DNA of 64,000 nt from Cyanidiococcus yangmingshanensis (taxonomy: Eukaryota > Rhodophyta > Bangiophyceae > Cyanidiales > Cyanidiaceae), in the NCBI GenBank assembly GCA_013995675.1, contig VWRR01000005.1:306001-370000 (forward strand). Direction: 5' to 3'. A program made the position numbers and the translations under genes. Numbering within the stretch: the first letter of the stretch is position 1; the number at the start of each line of letters is the position of its first letter. This document shows positions 10,887-22,686 of this stretch, in pieces. The notes under the pieces are model-generated. The model did no database searches and was not told where the DNA came from. It worked only from the letters and a program-made list of their open reading frames with translations.

Positions 10887-11645
10887 ACATGTTTCATGAA
10901 CATGTTCATATTTGCTGCGCGAATACGTATCCGACTGTTTTCAATGCTTTTTTGAGTACATCCAAAAGAACGAATCAAATTGTGAGGCGTATCATCGGGG
11001 GGAATCGGTCGCACAGAATAGACACTTCAGCAGTAATCTGCTGTACGTGACACGGAGCTGATGTGCTCTCGTAGGTGACTCCAGAGATATCGGCTAAGAT
11101 CAGGATTAAACTTGCCCTGGACTTGCCGGGTGACCCAGAGAGAGTAGCTCGGAAGTTGCTCCCCAGAGGACTTGTAGGATCATGGCCGCCCGATACTGCG
11201 ATGGGCCATTTCGTGAGTTCGTGTGGCAGTACAATTCTTCATCCACAAACAGTGCCAACAATGTTAGAAGCTCCTAGCTCATTGTCTAAAGTAAGGCTCT
11301 GGTAGGATCGATGTCCCCATAGCTAACGCGTGCCATGCTTTGGTGCCTTTTCGTAGATAGTGAGCTCGAGCCAGCCCTAATTAAGACTTCTAAGCACAGA
11401 TATACCTAGCATATCCACTTGATGACGCGAACGAATTTCGAGCATCATCGCACCTTATCTAGCTCATGCTCTCGCCTAGTCTAAACTCGGTAAATGAAGA
11501 AAGAAATCCAATGAAAAGAGATCGAAGGCTTTTTTGTTTTTCTGGGCGAGATGGAACATCAACCCACCTCCAGCAATCCGAACCGCAAAAACAATGTAGG
11601 CAGATTTTGCCCTCTACTTGAACAGACGTTGGAAGCGCGCCCGAT
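10887..11645. other. Intergenic region, no gene recognised
   Basis: Upstream of the Fpg-type glycosylase gene. Only short random ORFs are present. Confidence 0.35.
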
Positions 11646-12818
11646 ATGCCGGAGCTGCCGTCCGTTGAGAGAGCTCGACGCATGCTTGAAAGTTTTTGCG
11701 TCGGCAAAAAGTTGATTGGCATTCGGAGCGGTTCAGACCCAGCGATTGCAGAACAAGACGTCAAGCGCTTGATTCAGGAGAACCGAGCACGCGAGGTACT
11801 CGAAGGCCAGGTTTGCATCGGTCGCTTGGTACAACGTATAGGTCGTCACGGCAAGTACCTTTGGTTCGAGTTTGAGGAGCCCCCCCATGTTTTCGTGCAC
11901 TTTCGGATGACAGGATCTTTTGTTGTTCGCGGGCACCAGGATAACTATGTGTACGAGACTTTACGCCGCCGCGGTTCTGAAGCAGGTGTTGAGGCAGCCG
12001 GCGATGCAGCAGCGTGGCCACCAAAACACGCTCGCCTCATTTTCGTGTTTTCGAACATTTTTGGTAAAGCGCCAGTGGAAACTGGGAGTGGCGTATCAGC
12101 ATTGGAGGTTGCTCTCGTTGATCCTCGGAGATTCGCAACAATTCATCTCTGTGACTCTGCGTCCCCCCTCGAGGATATTCGCAACCGCGTACCCGGGTTT
12201 GATCCATTATACGCCATGCCATCACTGAAAAATTTTAAACAGAGGCTCCTATCCTTTGCTGGGGCGAGAATCAAAATTGTTCTTCTGGACCAGAGCTTTG
12301 CAGCTGGACTGGGCAACTGGATGGCAGACGAGATTCTCTACTGTGCTCGCATCCACCCGGAAAGCCGGGTTCATGATCTTACCTCTCATGACATAGCGTC
12401 TCTGTATAATGGCGTGGAATCTGTTGTTCAGACCTCCTGCGAGGTCAATGCTGACCCGACAGGATTTCCTCGGAAATGGCTCTTTCATATTCGATGGCGC
12501 GGTCGCCAAAAAAGGGAAAGAGTTCAGGACGGCACTGAAGTGGCTTTGACAGCGGACGGGAAAAGAGCGAAGTTCACTCGGCTTGGAGGGCGAACGACTG
12601 TATTTGTTCCAACGTTGCAAAAGAAACGCTCTACCCTATCCGCGCGTCATAAAGGAGGGAACTTGCGACCCGGCACGAATTCGTTGCGAGCCAAACAGAC
12701 GCTGACGTCTCCACGGGCCTCTAGTCTACGCCTGTCTATGCGAGAATCTGGCTCAGGAGATGACCCGTTCCAGAAGAAGTGTACAGGGCCGCGTCCAGAA
12801 AGCCGAACCGACTGTTAA
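11646..12818 (+). CDS. FPG1: Formamidopyrimidine-DNA glycosylase (Fpg/MutM, plant-type)
   Basis: Base-excision repair enzyme that removes oxidised purines and nicks abasic sites. It begins MPELPSVERARRMLES: after Met removal the N-terminal Pro is the catalytic nucleophile and the next Glu the partner, as in MutM (MPELPEVE). GKYLWFEF supplies the conserved Lys region. The H2TH domain is seen in DQSFAAGLGNWMADEILY and ESRVHDLTSHDIASLYNG. The C-terminal region (RWRGRQKRERVQDG ... RTTVFVPTLQ) has the beta-hairpin of plant FPG but no CxxC pairs, i.e. a zincless finger. A basic low-complexity tail of about 60 residues follows, as in plant FPG1. The stop at 12818 lies inside the next ORF, which is in the +1 frame (see EF-hand entry). 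Confidence 0.9.
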   Translation: MPELPSVERARRMLESFCVGKKLIGIRSGSDPAIAEQDVKRLIQENRAREVLEGQVCIGRLVQRIGRHGKYLWFEFEEPPHVFVHFRMTGSFVVRGHQDNYVYETLRRRGSEAGVEAAGDAAAWPPKHARLIFVFSNIFGKAPVETGSGVSALEVALVDPRRFATIHLCDSASPLEDIRNRVPGFDPLYAMPSLKNFKQRLLSFAGARIKIVLLDQSFAAGLGNWMADEILYCARIHPESRVHDLTSHDIASLYNGVESVVQTSCEVNADPTGFPRKWLFHIRWRGRQKRERVQDGTEVALTADGKRAKFTRLGGRTTVFVPTLQKKRSTLSARHKGGNLRPGTNSLRAKQTLTSPRASSLRLSMRESGSGDDPFQKKCTGPRPESRTDC

Positions 12819-13428
12819 GAGCAACGGAAGCGCTAGTCTCAGTGGATCTCAAAGCACCGTATCCCGGCTACCCAGTTCAAATTTGCGGAAGGCTGACGGC
12901 CCCAGAGGGAAACGAGTCCACACCGAAAGCGCTGCAAATGACAACAAGCCGACAAACTCTGAGGAATCCGAAACGAGTTGGAGACCAGATGAATCCAGCT
13001 CCGTCGATATGATGGACAAAGGTTGCGAAAGTGGGAAGAGTCTTGGCCGAAAACGACGAGAGCTGAACAAGAAACACGCACAAGTCCGTCGAAAAGAACG
13101 CGTTGGTGCAGAGGCGGAAGCAGCTGAGGCCGATAGACTTACAGAGCGGGCAAGAAGCAAGCCTCAGGCCGCAGAAAAGTCAGCAGAGACGAAACAACTG
13201 AAACTTTCCGAGATCACCTATGTATTCGACGAGATTCGAGACAAACACCGCTCAATCACGGCACGCGAGCTCATGAATGCTATCGTAGCTCACCTGGGGC
13301 AGCAAGAGGCTGACCAGATGACGGATGAAGATATCATCTCTATGATTCGTCAAGCGGACTCGAATGGCGACGGCAAAGTTGACAAAGAGGAGTTTGAGCG
13401 ATTTGTGTTGAAAGAAATCCGCCTCTAG
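12760..13428 (+). CDS. EF-hand protein, possibly the +1-frame extension of the Fpg gene
   Basis: An ORF from ATG 12760 encodes 222 residues: a Ser/Lys/Glu-rich disordered N-terminal half, a charged helix (RKRRELNKKHAQVRRKER), and a C-terminal EF-hand pair. The second loop is canonical, DSNGDGKVDKEEF; the first helix-loop (ITARELMNAIVAHLG) is degenerate. This resembles the C-lobe of calmodulin or centrin-type Ca sensors. It overlaps the Fpg ORF by 59 bases on the same strand, in the +1 frame. Elsewhere in the window, same-strand neighbours occur only in the bestrophin array. Either this is a separate gene starting at 12760 or at the later ATG pair near 13009, or it is the tail of the glycosylase reached by a +1 step. 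A glycosylase-EF-hand fusion would be unusual. Confidence 0.65.
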   Translation: MTRSRRSVQGRVQKAEPTVKSNGSASLSGSQSTVSRLPSSNLRKADGPRGKRVHTESAANDNKPTNSEESETSWRPDESSSVDMMDKGCESGKSLGRKRRELNKKHAQVRRKERVGAEAEAAEADRLTERARSKPQAAEKSAETKQLKLSEITYVFDEIRDKHRSITARELMNAIVAHLGQQEADQMTDEDIISMIRQADSNGDGKVDKEEFERFVLKEIRL

Positions 13429-13662
13429 TTGTCGCGATCTTCCATCTTTCAGCTTGGATGTAAATTCCCATTTGCTGATGCATTTATGGTTGATAGCGCA
13501 AACCGCGACGAATGCGGGTGTCAAAATCTGTACGTGAGCTCCGACTTCTCCTGAGCTCCACTCTTCTTTGCACTTGTAGCACCTAAGATGCCTGTCAGCG
13601 ATCGCGAGATGTATATTTTCCCGATTGAGCCTCCAGAGATTGGTGATCCGTTCTGGGTTCGA

Positions 13663-14505
13663 CTAATATACTTTCGGTATGAAGGCCTTCACCCGGGCTG
13701 CATATTCTTCATATTCTTTCCCGAAACGCTCCGTGAGAAATTTTTCCTCCTCCGCTGCTTTTCTGGTGAAGAAATAAAACAGCACCAGAGTCAGCACAAA
13801 ACGCTCGGGAGAATGGGAAACAGAGGCGAATCCGAAGCTCGAGAGAAGAACTCCGGAGTATATTGGGTGCCGCATCAGGCCGTACAACCCATCAGTTTTC
13901 AAAGATGCGTTAGCCGGAGGCTTGATCCACGGCACGAAGTTTTCTGGACCCAGTTCCCGAACAGCCTGCACAATGACGTAGATACCCAGAAATAGGGGCA
14001 CCGGTCCCATGAGAAAGCCGAACAAAGAGTCGAGGCCGCCGGGGTCACGAAGAATGAGCAGAATGAGGGCCAGTTGGACAACTACGTATGTCTCACCCCG
14101 ATTAAACCACTCTCCTGCCAAAGTGTTGTCCAAGACCTTTTTCCAAAATGCAGCCGATTCACGTGAAAATTTCTCCATGTCAAAAGTTGAAACTCTGTCG
14201 ACAACTGCGTCGGGAATCTTCTCAACCTTTCCCCATAACTTTCGAAGCTTGTCGCCCAAGACCTCTGAACTTTGGGTTTCAGAGGGAACGGCGTCGACAA
14301 CTTCAGGCGCACTCTTACTTGGCTTCGGTGCCTCATCGACTTTGCGTAACAGAAAGGCAGCACGACGCGTTTGTGACGTTCGAGTGGCAGTTGCCCGCCT
14401 CTTGAGCAACAGCTGCCTTTCCCGTCCTACGCTCGTTTGCATCAGACTTCCTGCGCCTACGGGAGCAAGCACAAACGCGAACGGAGCTATCCGTTGGATA
14501 AACAT
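13663..14505 (-). CDS. ICMT/PEMT-like membrane methyltransferase, probably plastid-targeted
   Basis: Member of the isoprenylcysteine carboxyl methyltransferase / phospholipid methyltransferase superfamily; the substrate cannot be told. The catalytic C-terminal part is clear: GLYGLMRHPIYSGVLLSSFG (the RHP motif that binds S-adenosylmethionine), then a hydrophobic helix and KAAEEEKFLTERFGKEYEEY, the usual Glu-rich end. Two or three membrane helices lie before it (YVVVQLALILLILRD, GPVPLFLGIYVIVQAV). The first 100 or so residues are basic then Ser/Pro-rich (MFIQRIAPFAFVLAPVGAG), with Phe near the start, which fits a plastid transit peptide. It starts at ATG 14505, 279 bases from RPL31 on the other strand, so the two may share a bidirectional promoter. 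Confidence 0.85.
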   Translation of the reverse strand: MFIQRIAPFAFVLAPVGAGSLMQTSVGRERQLLLKRRATATRTSQTRRAAFLLRKVDEAPKPSKSAPEVVDAVPSETQSSEVLGDKLRKLWGKVEKIPDAVVDRVSTFDMEKFSRESAAFWKKVLDNTLAGEWFNRGETYVVVQLALILLILRDPGGLDSLFGFLMGPVPLFLGIYVIVQAVRELGPENFVPWIKPPANASLKTDGLYGLMRHPIYSGVLLSSFGFASVSHSPERFVLTLVLFYFFTRKAAEEEKFLTERFGKEYEEYAARVKAFIPKVY

Positions 14506-14784
14506 CTCAGATCAGAGCTACAGATCAAAATGAAACAGCGTCTGGGACAACTAACAGAGCAACACTCAGTGCACCAACAACCGGTTATAAGAAGCGCGCT
14601 AACGCCACAATGGATGGCGCGCCGAGCGCAGCCCGGTCGCAGGCCATGTCCGGTTGGACCGGGAAAGGCAAGTTTGGGGCAGTTCAGGCGCGGCTGCGTC
14701 GGCGCCTACACCGTGCATTGGATACATCAGTTATCGCACCTGCATCGTCGTGAGACAAGGTAGCGTAGTTTCGAGTCGTGAAAA

Positions 14785-15138
14785 ATGGTGCGTGCGGGAA
14801 AACAAACCCTACAGAAGGAGGATGTCACTCGAGAATACACGATCCACTTACACAAGTACATTCACGGTATCGGTTTCAAGAAGAGAGCTCCTCGTGCCAT
14901 AGCGGCGATACGAGAGTTCGCGCGACGAACCATGGGCACAGATGACGTGCGCATCGATTCGAAGGTCAACAAAGAGGTATGGAAGAATGGCATCAGAAGC
15001 GTTCCATATCGTGTTCGCGTTCGACTGTCGAGAAGGCGCGCAGATGCTGAGGGTCCTAAACCCGCGCTGTACACTTTCGTGACGCTCGTGCCGGTGACGA
15101 GCTTTCGAGGTTTGCAAACTGTGAATGTCGACGAATGA
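14785..15138 (+). CDS. RPL31: 60S ribosomal protein L31 (eL31)
   Basis: Complete 117-residue eL31 in a single exon. It has the conserved blocks [25 protein letters not shown] (split here only for reading: [14 protein letters not shown], then FKKRAPRAI), [36 protein letters not shown], and the end [20 protein letters not shown]. Length equals that of animal and plant eL31. The start at 14785 gives the usual short basic N-terminus ([12 protein letters not shown]). It is a cytosolic large-subunit protein next to the tunnel exit. Confidence 0.97.
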   Translation: MVRAGKQTLQKEDVTREYTIHLHKYIHGIGFKKRAPRAIAAIREFARRTMGTDDVRIDSKVNKEVWKNGIRSVPYRVRVRLSRRRADAEGPKPALYTFVTLVPVTSFRGLQTVNVDE

Positions 15139-17735
15139 TGAGAGGAACGGAAACGTTTGGCAGAGGAAACGAGCTCGAATCCGATTCACAGCTTGCGTGG
15201 CTAGGTCTGGTTTTTTGATCAAGCCGTTTTCTTAAGAGATGCTTCTAGAGGCTCGCCTGAGCCGCCTGTTTCCATCACTGTCGACACAATCCGTTGCATC
15301 TTTTGAGGTCAGCTGGCCCCCGTTCTACGGAATCCATAGTAGATTGTTTAGAATTGTTACTGAACCGTTTTTCTAGAGTGCGTACTCCAGTATAATGCCG
15401 TAGAGTTCCGAGGTTTCTCACTTCGTTTTCAACAGGTCGAAGCCTAAGCGTTTTGTCGGTGTTCTTTTCTTGAATTTTAGAAGACACGTGAGCGTATAAA
15501 GCAAATGCGATGTATTCAGTGTCAGTTTCACACAGCCCTATTTCATGGAAGGACCTGGAAGCAAACCAAGAGCAGTGCTTTCGCAGCGAGTCTAGGAACT
15601 GAGGGTTCCGTGCAAGAAGAGCGTTGACACTTTCTGATCCGGGCTTGCTACAAGCATGCTGTAATGAACCATAAATTTACCAAAATGTGCATCCGACTCG
15701 ACCCAGATGGACCCAAACAACAAGCGATTGACAATTCTTTTACGCGAGCATGGGCACAGAATAAGGGGAACTTATGGGAGTTTTAAGCGATCCCTTTTGT
15801 GAACGGTTGATGAAGCGAGCCACTCAACACAAAGGTTGAGACGCCTGCGAAATCCCTCTCTGGTGCCACGCATAAGGAACAAACGACCAGTATGAGGCAT
15901 AAAAGCAATTAAAGATCCAGGCAGGAAGCGATGAAATGAATATCACGCAGCAGAACATTTCTGGGTTCATGCAACTATCGATAGTTAAATGAATCGTCAC
16001 AGGCTATCGACTTTGACCGAAGGAATCCAGCAACGTTGAGACTGAATTTGTGCTCGTGGACCGCTGCCCCACCTATGAGCAAGCCTCCTGTTTAGGTTGA
16101 GGCATTGCCCACTTTCGGCGAAGCAGAATCTGGATAGGCATTTCTTGATGTATACATCAGGGAGGAGCCCTCGGCCGCCCGAGAGGAATACAATGTAACA
16201 AGAGCGACCGGATCTGCGTACCATCGGTACACCATGTAAAATCTCTCAGGCCTCTTCCAAAGCAGTGCCGAGAATGGCCAACGAGCTCCATGCGTTGCTC
16301 TCAATCACGCAATCGCCGTGTGCCGCGAACAATGTATTCTTTTGCAAGTGCCGTAACCATCTGTAAAGAACGATCCAAGGATGATTAGTGTTCCAGAATT
16401 CATGACTCTATTAATCAATACCACTTTTGCTGCCAAAGAGGAGCACACAGTGCGGAACATTACTTTATACTGATTTTTTTATCTCAGTCTGCGAGGCGGT
16501 TTATGCGTAGACCCAGCAAGCGCTGCCATCCCAGTCGATCGCCCACTGGTCCAGCGATTCATGCCAGGACTCATCCTGCTCTGGGTCAAATGCTGATCTA
16601 TCGCGTCTAGAAGATGCCGTGCTCGCGGAGCTGCGTCGTGGGGATCAGGGATATGTAAGTCCCAGATCACGTGGATTCTGATGTGCTCACTGTTCGTGCG
16701 ACGAAAGATCTTCGAACGTATCACAGTAGCGCCACAATAGACGACTACATATCTACCGCATGCAATGGAATGCGGACAGTGTACATCAGTTGCTTCCTGA
16801 ACCTCCAGGGCTCCGCTATACTAGAAAGCCTACCAATTGAAAATCTCTGGCGCTCATTATAACTCTCCGTAGTGCCCTATCTCATGGAGGAGAGTTCTGG
16901 TAGGGTGCGCTCGAGTGAAGACCAACCACCGATCACATCGCGCATAGTCAGAACGATGCAGAGATCATTTTCGTATCCTATTTTCGTTCAGTATTGCCTT
17001 CGAATGAGCTCTCGTGCTTGTTTGTTACTTTCCCCGCCCGCTGATGGTCCGAAAATGTCCACTGATACTCCTCGTTTCAAGAAAGTTTGCAAAGTGGCTT
17101 TCATGCGAGTGTCGCTGCAGTCAAATGAAGCGACTCGAGTCTGAATCTGATAACAAAATTTACCCTCGAGTAGCTTTATGCCGGTCTATGCTCAAAGCCA
17201 GAAAAGAGCCCACGCGAAGATGCCTAGCATGTACCCAAGTTTCCGGTAAGAGACATATAACGCAGAATCTTTCGATGTCTGCTCCCGCTGCGCATTCAGA
17301 AAATCGAGTCATCAACAGCGCAGCTGAATAATTCGCGAAGAACAGCACGTAAGAGCAAACTTCTCAACGCGAGTCCTTTGGTCAGGATCGTGGAAGCTCT
17401 GATCAGCTCTTTCAAATGCTGTAACAGGTGAGCAACATCCCGGTCATAGCGCACTAAAGGCACATTTGAGAGACAATCGAACGCACGACCCTTTCGAATC
17501 CATGTTAACGCGGAAATGTACTCCAGGTGGAACACACGAAAAAGATCGTAAAATACGGGGCATGGTCCTCGATTCTGCAGGATCGACCTCGTCCGTTTCC
17601 TGGGACAATACTCTCTCGCATCCGGCTGCTGAGGATAACGCTGTTTTGCTCAAATGTGAGATCAAAACGTTTGACCCCTTCAAAGCTTACACAGCTCGAT
17701 GGAGTTGTCATTCGATAGACCGATTCATGACTACC
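15139..17735. other. Long convergent intergenic region, no gene recognised
   Basis: At 2.6 kb this is the longest gap in the window, between the 3' ends of RPL31 (+) and FCP1 (-). ORFs stay under about 105 codons and have no family resemblance. No tRNA, snoRNA or repeat could be supported by eye. Confidence 0.4.
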
Positions 17736-20700
17736 TCAAACATCGTTTTCCTGCTTTCCTTCGAGGAGAGAATCGCGATCTATGCAGTCCTGCAGCTCCC
17801 GTTCAAGCAGCAGGTCGCAAACAGAATTTTCGTGCGCGGAGCCATGGGCAACGGCTCGTCTACCAACCTCATCTATGCTCTGTTGTTGCGAAGCCTCCAT
17901 CTTAGTCTCGATCAATTCGTCTTCCATTTTCGTTACAGAGAAAGAACCGCAGACAGACAAACGCGATTTCTCGTTGTCCTTGTCGACCTTGCCATGCTTA
18001 GGGATAGTCTCGAGACACCCACGCTGTGAGCGATCTGCTCGAAGTTTCGCCATCTTCATTCTAAATGTCTCTATGCTATCGTCGATAGAAGCATGTGCTG
18101 TACCAAACTCAGCTGCCTCCGACGACGTTTCTCGTCCAGCGCTCGCTCGCTCCACAACCAATTCTGCGGGGCGTGCCTGGAAATCTCGGCAAACACCATC
18201 AAGAAGAAACTCTAGCTCATTGGCCCGTCGCATCTCCTCTGCGGAACAGAGCAACCATTCTGGGCGCACAATAAATACACCTTTCATGCTGCGCGCTAGT
18301 TGCGTTTTTGGCGTATCCCGCCCCCTTTGAGGCTCTGCAATGAGATGCGTTACTTGAGGCACCATATCCTGATGGCAGATCGCGCCGAAGCGCACTGCAA
18401 TGCGCCAGAACTCATGGTGCTCCGGTACCGCATTCACTTGTTTGGGAAAAATTCCGGTGAAACAAAGCTCGCAACCGGCCAATACTGAGCTTCGCAACAT
18501 TCTTAGAATCTCTTTGACGCTCGCTGGTGGCCTCCAGGCAACATTTCGGAAAGCCGGCACCGGGCCAACAGCGCTCGCTCCTGGATTGGACGCTTTCGCC
18601 GGAAAGGGCGTAGATGTGACAAGAGAGGATTCCGGTGTCTGCTTGAGTTGCCCATGGCGTCGAAGCAGTCGCCGGGGGCGACGAGCTGTCCGATGTTGCT
18701 CCAAACACTGTCCATCTACCGGCATCCGATGGATATCCTCGATCGCTTGCGGGGCAGTGGCAGTTCCAGATTGCCTTTCAGCCAGGGCCAGCGCTGCTGT
18801 TCGGTGAAGTAGATTCTCACGCAGTTGGGTGGCTGGTGACGGAGATCGTCGCTGCTCCTTCGTTTTCTCGAACACATGATTCCGCACGCGTTTTGTCGGC
18901 AGCGTGCTCGTCGCGATCGCCTCATGATTCGTCGCTACAGCGTACGAGCGCTTCGTTTTGCTCTCGTGGCACTGCTCAGTGCAGGATGCGCTGTGGTTCT
19001 GATGACTGCTCTTATTCATGCTATCTAGTTCCGGCATCCTCTTCAACTGAGGGCGCGCCTCGCTTCTTATCGCTACGCATAACAGCCATTGTACTACCTA
19101 GCGTGGCTCTGGTGGTCGAGCGCGAGTCCGTGCTCAGCTCGCCGCTGTCCTCATTACTTGTTCGCAGACGCCGCTCAGCGAGGCGACGCGAGCGCCGCAG
19201 ACTCAACCCTCCCACAAGAACGTCGCTTTTTCCATAATCGAGACCAGGCAAAACCATGGTGTCTGGATTTTGTAGAGGTTGCGCAGCCAGGTCGCTGCTC
19301 TCCCAGGATTCCGGCGACGCCAGCGATCCCGAGATGCCATGCCGCTCAGTCTGGCTTTGCCCAGAGCTACCTGCGTCTTGCATTTTGGCGAGCTCTGGAT
19401 CAAGCTCATCATCTTGCATGCCGATCAAAGAGGTGAAATGATGCACAGTAGGCGCTGGAGACGGCGAAGCTACTGCAACGCTCTCATCATCATCGTCGTC
19501 GTCTGCATTCTCATCGTCGACACCGTCAGAGTCAACAACGCGCAGGCTTCGTGCCTCTGCTGCAACCGAGCTCGCCTGGTTGCCGTCTGCAAATTCACCA
19601 CCACCGTCGGTCCCAAGGATGCTGCTGGGACAGTTTCCATCGAGCCAGACGCCGATCTCCGGCGCCTGATCAGCAATTACATCCCCAGAACGCGAAAATC
19701 TTCTATCACGCAACATCAACTGAGATTGTCTTCGAATATGAGAGAATGCAGTGATACCTTCACCGTCAGATGGGAATGTGTACTCTCGATCGTCGTCGTT
19801 TCTTGCTCCATCTGACCTCCAGTTACGGCCGTGCGTTATGTGAGTAGGGAAAAGAAGTCTGTCCGTGTGGCCGGAACTTTCCAATCTATCTGTGCGGGCA
19901 TCCTCCGTGCTCTTCAATTCTAAGCCATGCGGTAACGTGCTTGATGCGCAGACGGGGCGCTGCCAAACCAAGCCAGCCACATCAATGTGATGAGGCCTCT
20001 GCTCTGCCGCGGAGTCTGAGACATGTCCAGATTGCGCTCGAGACCCAGTAACCAAGCGATAGCGCTGGAGCATGGAATCTTCCGAAGTCGCCGACTCAGA
20101 GGGGAGACTCTGCGCACAATCGCCACCTGCCTCTGGATACCTTTGTGCAGAAATTTGCGGGTTTCCAGAAGCGACATTGGCTTCGTCTTCATATGCTGGT
20201 TTCCACTCGGTTTCAAACCTGAAACCCTTAGAAAAGCCCTCTGACTGCTTAGCATGATCCAGAATGGCCAAAGTTTGAGATTCGCGACACGGACGACCCA
20301 ATGCCAGTCTTCCATTCTCTTGCTGGGTCTCAGAGGCAGAACCATACCTCGCTGTTTCAGATTGCATATGATCTGCGAGCAAATTACCTCTCGGCGAATC
20401 TGAATATTCTAACGATGCTTTCTTGGGCTCAGGTTCTGTTAAAAGAGTTCTTGAGACTTGCTCTTCCCCTGCGAGAACCCCTTCAGCACCTTCAGAAGCA
20501 ATGCATTTGTCATAGAGCGCGAAGAAGTTTTCATGACATTCACCTAGAATTTCGGCGAGCCTCTTGAGGTGATCTCGATCATGCCGATCTGCGGCAAACC
20601 ATTGCTGCAGAAACAGAAGCGCGCCGGTAAAACCCGTCGGCAAATCAACTGCCGAGCGAGCTTCCAATGGTCCACGCCCTATATTTGGGGACAAGGCATC

Positions 20701-22686
20701 TGTAGTCAAAGTGGCTTCCATCTCATCGTTGTCATTTCCATTTGATGGTGCAGATGAAATAGATTGGAGTTCTCGCTGATAAGCCTCTTCCAGACCACGA
20801 AAGAAAAAATAAGGCCGGGCTTTGATGAGGTTCGGAAAGTGTCGAGCCTTTGACGCTGCATCTTGCGCGATCCAGACGTCCTCGCGATCATCAACAACGA
20901 GAACCATTGAATCGTCGCATGGAAACACATGCTTAAGGTTCTTCTGATTCAGGCGACCATCCTCAAAATCGTCTCGCGATGTGATGCGACCTTGAAACAA
21001 TCGCTTATCTGGGTCTATAATGGATGCAATCGCATCCGCATATGGCCTCGAGCCCATCGTGTAAATATGCAGCTCGAATCGAGATGCGACATTTCTCAAA
21101 AACTGTCGCAAGCCAGGGCGAAGTTTGATGTAATAAACAGGCGTCACGGCTTCGGTAACGCCGTGCTGTGTTCCCGTGTGATTGGAACGCGTCAACGTAG
21201 ATGCAGCTTGCACTGGGTTCCAGATTGCCAACGAGTTCATCGCGGGAGCTGCTCCCGAGAGACTGTATTTTGAGAACACAGAATTCGATCCAATTGTAAA
21301 AGCGAATATTCCAAGTCGATCAAAAAGCGCTTGCAAGAGCTCGTCGCTAACTGATGTGGCACTCTCCGTGCCGGACATTTCCTTTTCATCAAAGACATGC
21401 TGCAGCTCCGCTCCATTTGCTTCTGCTGCATTTGCCAACTTTTCAAAAAGGTGCTCCAGTGAGTGTGTATCTCGATCTAGAAGTGCTTCCTCCCACTCTC
21501 TTCGCTTTTGGAGGTGCTGTAGCACAACTCGAAGCATGCGAACGAGAGAGTGCAAAATTTGCTGCGCACGTGGGTCATTCGTTGCGTGAAGCAGTGTGTG
21601 GTCAAGATCTAGGACGAGGGAAAGCTTGCGCTCTCTTAAAAGCCGACGCGCATTGTCTTTCGCTAGCTCTTCGGCCTTTCGGAGAGAAACAATAAGTTGT
21701 TGATTTTGATAGGCTAGAGGGACATGTGTTCTGCACACAGCTCGGCCGACCAAATCTGTCGTGCGCTCGCTGCAACCGAGGACCTCCTCTGTAGAGCCCC
21801 CCGCAAGGGCAAGTTCATGACCGTGCCCACGATACGAAAGATACTCCGGCTCAACAGAAGGTAACTGGAGGTATTCTGCAGTGGATATATCCTTCTGGCA
21901 ATTCACACAGAGACCTCGATACACAGTCGTATGCGGACAGTATCGGACAGTACCTATGATTTGGCCTGGCTCGATGCGGGATGATGACTCAGCAAACCTG
22001 TGTACAAATTCAAGCAGCTGCCCCTTTTCCAGTGCAGCTTCCGAGATTGTCTCGAGGAATTCTAGGATATCCGCCGATTGTATTTCAGCGAGGTGCTGTA
22101 CTGTTCCGCTCACCTGCGATCGGATCTGAACATGGCCCACGCGAACTAGTGGCTGTTGACCAGAGCGCGGTACCTGAGGGAGAGTTTCACCCGTTTCACA
22201 ATTTTCCCCAATATCTGAGCTACGCTGCTCCGCCGAGAAGTCTATCGGTCTGTCGCGGCCTTCAAGCGCTCTATGTTGAGGAAAAATGAAACGAACAAGC
22301 TCCACCAAAAGGCCACCGACTTCCACGTAGTCACCATCTTGAACATACCAACGCACTGCAACATAGAACGGTGAGTACTTGCTGGCGTGCCTCGAAGATG
22401 TGCGCTCCCTCCTTGCCTCCGAATCAGGTAGCCAACCAGAGTGGTTCTGAGCCTCAACGCTGGCGTTCGCCGCGGCGCTCTCCTCGAAGGGAGTCGTAGA
22501 AGAACTTGGTGTAGCCGACTCTCGATACGTGGTTGCCGTAACCACAGCTGAGGCCTTCGAGGTAGTAGAAGAAGTCCAGGGCCATGGAGTTTCAGGCTCA
22601 ACACTAAGGTTCTTCGCCGGACTCGACGAGTCGAGGTTGCGGGCGCTGGGCGCCCGCACCGCCCAAAGCTCCCAGTCACTTTCCAT
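17736..22686 (-). CDS. FCP1: FCP1-type RNA polymerase II CTD phosphatase, split in two frames
   Basis: Ser/Thr phosphatase that dephosphorylates the RNA polymerase II C-terminal domain. The first ORF (ATG 22686 to stop 19021) holds, in order: a lipoyl-like N-terminal module ending in the Cys motif TVRYCPHTTVYRGLCVNC; the FCPH domain with the catalytic DLDHT near residue 360 (about 21600-21615); a long variable insert; YIKLRPGLRQFLRNV; HIYTMGSRPYADAI; VVDDREDVW (near 20890); then an acidic, disordered tail with a run of Asp. The second ORF (to 17736) carries the BRCT domain expected after the FCPH domain (GCELCFTGIFPKQV ... THLIAEP ... FIVRPEWLLCS). It lies in the +1 frame, open from 19097, so the junction falls in 19021-19097. 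Either one extra base, a frameshift or a short intron separates the parts; together they make one FCP1 of usual architecture. Confidence 0.88.
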
